Source: PVC group bacterium
GTDB lineage: Bacteria; Verrucomicrobiota; Kiritimatiellia; UBA8416; PXDI01
DNA: 15,434 nt
Direction: 5' to 3'
NCBI GenBank assembly: GCA_003565095.1
Contig: PXDI01000160.1
Coordinates: 1-15,434, forward strand
Under the pieces are notes generated by a model. It was not told the origin of the DNA. It ran no database searches and was given only the letters and a program-made list of their open reading frames with translations. Made by a program: the position numbers and the translations under genes. Shown one piece after another: positions 14,589 through 15,434 of this stretch. The stretch's first letter is position 1, and each line of letters begins with the position of its first letter.

Positions 14589-15295
14589 TGCTTTCTTACA
14601 TTTTTAGGCGGAGTTATGATTATAAGGTTTGCGTCGTAAGTCACAATTCCCAGCAGAATCGCATTAATCACACGAGCTATCTTCATCCGATAGAACCGCC
14701 CTTCCCAAAAAGGGTTTTTACCGATCGGGTCGGCAATATCAATTGTCCCGGTCTCCATGTCGTAACCGCGCAAAACAACAAAATGGCCGGAAGGCTCACC
14801 GCGCACATCATCGTAGTCCGACAGCTCCCCGTATTCGCGCGCACTCTGATAAAGATAAGTGGCGCTCAGTCCCGCAATCACCGGCTGGCCCTTGCGCATA
14901 TACTTACGGATAATGCCGGCGCGCAAATCCTCGAAACGCAACTGCCCGCCCAGCTCAAGAAAACGGATATAAGCCTCGCAGGCCAAACGAAACCGGCCAT
15001 TTCTCTTATAGCGGAGCTGCTCTTGCAGCTTAGCTTTTAGCTGCTCGCGTTTTAGCTCGAACCAGGTAGGATCAAAAATACGCAGATCATATGAATAGAT
15101 GGTTGCGGCATAACCGCGCTGCAATGCATCGATTGCCAGCAGTGACCCGAGCGTGCCGCCCTCGGCAAACTGATAGACATCCCGGATAACCTCCTCCAGC
15201 GGAATCTGCGCGCCATAATACTCATAAACCGCATGCAGACATGTCGGCCCGCAGGTTGTGTCATCCGGCTGTTGCTTTATCGGTACCTTTAACAT
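14576..15295 (-). CDS. C39-like papain-fold cysteine peptidase, first gene of the amidoligase operon
   Basis: The 239-residue protein opens at once with the catalytic end of a C39-type peptidase: Gln9 (oxyanion), Cys15 in TTCGPTC (13-19), His171 in PSGHFVVL and Asp189 in DIADP. This set is the papain-like triad. It differs from bacteriocin-processing C39 domains because no membrane helices or ABC ATPase are attached, and it lacks a signal peptide, so it should act in the cytoplasm. Residues about 75-130 form a basic, helical insertion that may select the substrate. The ligase genes downstream suggest that it trims a precursor or removes the added amino acids, or works as a transpeptidase. ATG 15293-15295 is the only sensible start, just after GAGG with only one base between. 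Confidence 0.83.
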   Translation of the reverse strand: MLKVPIKQQPDDTTCGPTCLHAVYEYYGAQIPLEEVIRDVYQFAEGGTLGSLLAIDALQRGYAATIYSYDLRIFDPTWFELKREQLKAKLQEQLRYKRNGRFRLACEAYIRFLELGGQLRFEDLRAGIIRKYMRKGQPVIAGLSATYLYQSAREYGELSDYDDVRGEPSGHFVVLRGYDMETGTIDIADPIGKNPFWEGRFYRMKIARVINAILLGIVTYDANLIIITPPKNVRKQCAI

Positions 15296-15302
15296 ACCTC
15301 AC

Positions 15303-15332
15303 ACAATAGAGAAACCCCGTCTCCATTGTCAA
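15303..15332 (-). promoter_or_regulatory. Strong promoter of the amidoligase operon, possibly leaderless
   Basis: On the minus strand a consensus TTGACA (15327-15332), an 18-base spacer and TATTGT (15303-15308) form a good sigma70-type promoter. Transcription should begin near 15296, directly at the ATG of the C39-like gene (15293-15295), so the 5' untranslated region is almost nil. No Shine-Dalgarno at normal spacing exists. Confidence 0.55.
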
Positions 15333-15367
15333 TAGCTGCTTATGGACCCAGCAATTCTCATTATGAT

Positions 15368-15434
15368 TTCAGACCCCCGTGACCTTGCCTGGCCGCCGTA
15401 GCCGCGAAGCGCGTAGGCGGCTGTCACGGGTGAA
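15368..15434. repeat. Compound palindrome at the right edge of the window
   Basis: Nested inverted arms are TTCA (15368-15371) with TGAA (15431-15434), CCCGTGAC (15376-15383) with GTCACGGG (15423-15430), and GCCGCC (15392-15397) with GGCGGC (15416-15421). The centre is CGCG-AAG-CGCG. There are asymmetric bulges between the arms. The element could be an intergenic REP-like palindrome or a bidirectional terminator; no T-run is seen on either side. It may continue beyond the window. Confidence 0.7.

Noticed and set aside
14546..15040. Plus-strand reading frame opposite the C39-like and ATP-grasp genes
   Set aside because: It has no recognisable motifs, and the minus-strand catalytic residues are intact.
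14576..15295. Bacteriocin leader peptidase/exporter
   Set aside because: No membrane or ATP-binding domain and no precursor peptide gene were found.

Overview
The window is a gene-dense, moderately GC-rich stretch of a bacterial chromosome, probably from an anaerobe: the first operon encodes a ferredoxin-dependent aryl-2-oxoacid oxidoreductase. The secreted hydrolase, the membrane-anchored sugar-binding protein with large permeases, and the short-period intergenic repeats would suit an uncultured PVC-group bacterium (Kiritimatiellota, Lentisphaerota or Verrucomicrobiota). That placement is a guess from gene style and not a demonstrated assignment. I see no rRNA, tRNA, transposase, phage gene or CRISPR array.

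Layout. (A) 1-3630, plus strand: an aryl-acid operon. It holds the last codons of an upstream gene (probably iorA), iorB, a phenylacetate-CoA ligase, a tandem-ACT protein and a second, divergent phenylacetate-CoA ligase. Together they would interconvert aromatic 2-oxoacids, arylacetyl-CoA and arylacetates, with the ACT protein as a likely amino-acid sensor. (B) 3631-3919: a repeat-rich intergenic region with a 33-nt octamer-based inverted repeat. (C) 3920-5509: a secreted alpha/beta-hydrolase with a large beta-rich C-terminal part. (D) 5618-10536: a sugar ABC uptake operon of periplasmic TPR protein, membrane-anchored solute-binding protein, MalF-type permease with an unusual membrane insertion, and MalG-type permease. 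No ATPase gene is present. (E) 10537-10696: thirteen tandem GACTGCA-type heptamers, then a 21-nt-period A/T-rich duplication. (F) 10697-11191: tadA, the tRNA adenosine deaminase.

(G) 11181-15295, minus strand: the most interesting locus. Four tightly overlapping genes encode, in transcription order, a C39-like cysteine peptidase, a RimK-like ATP-grasp ligase with an extra N-terminal domain, a GCS2-type carboxylate-amine ligase and an N-formylglutamate-amidohydrolase-like enzyme. Two amide-bond-forming and two amide-bond-cleaving enzymes in one translationally coupled operon suggest synthesis and trimming of a small peptide or peptide tag of unknown identity. A strong promoter-like sequence lies so close to the first start codon that the mRNA may be leaderless. 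(H) 15368-15434: a compound palindrome reaching the right edge of the window.
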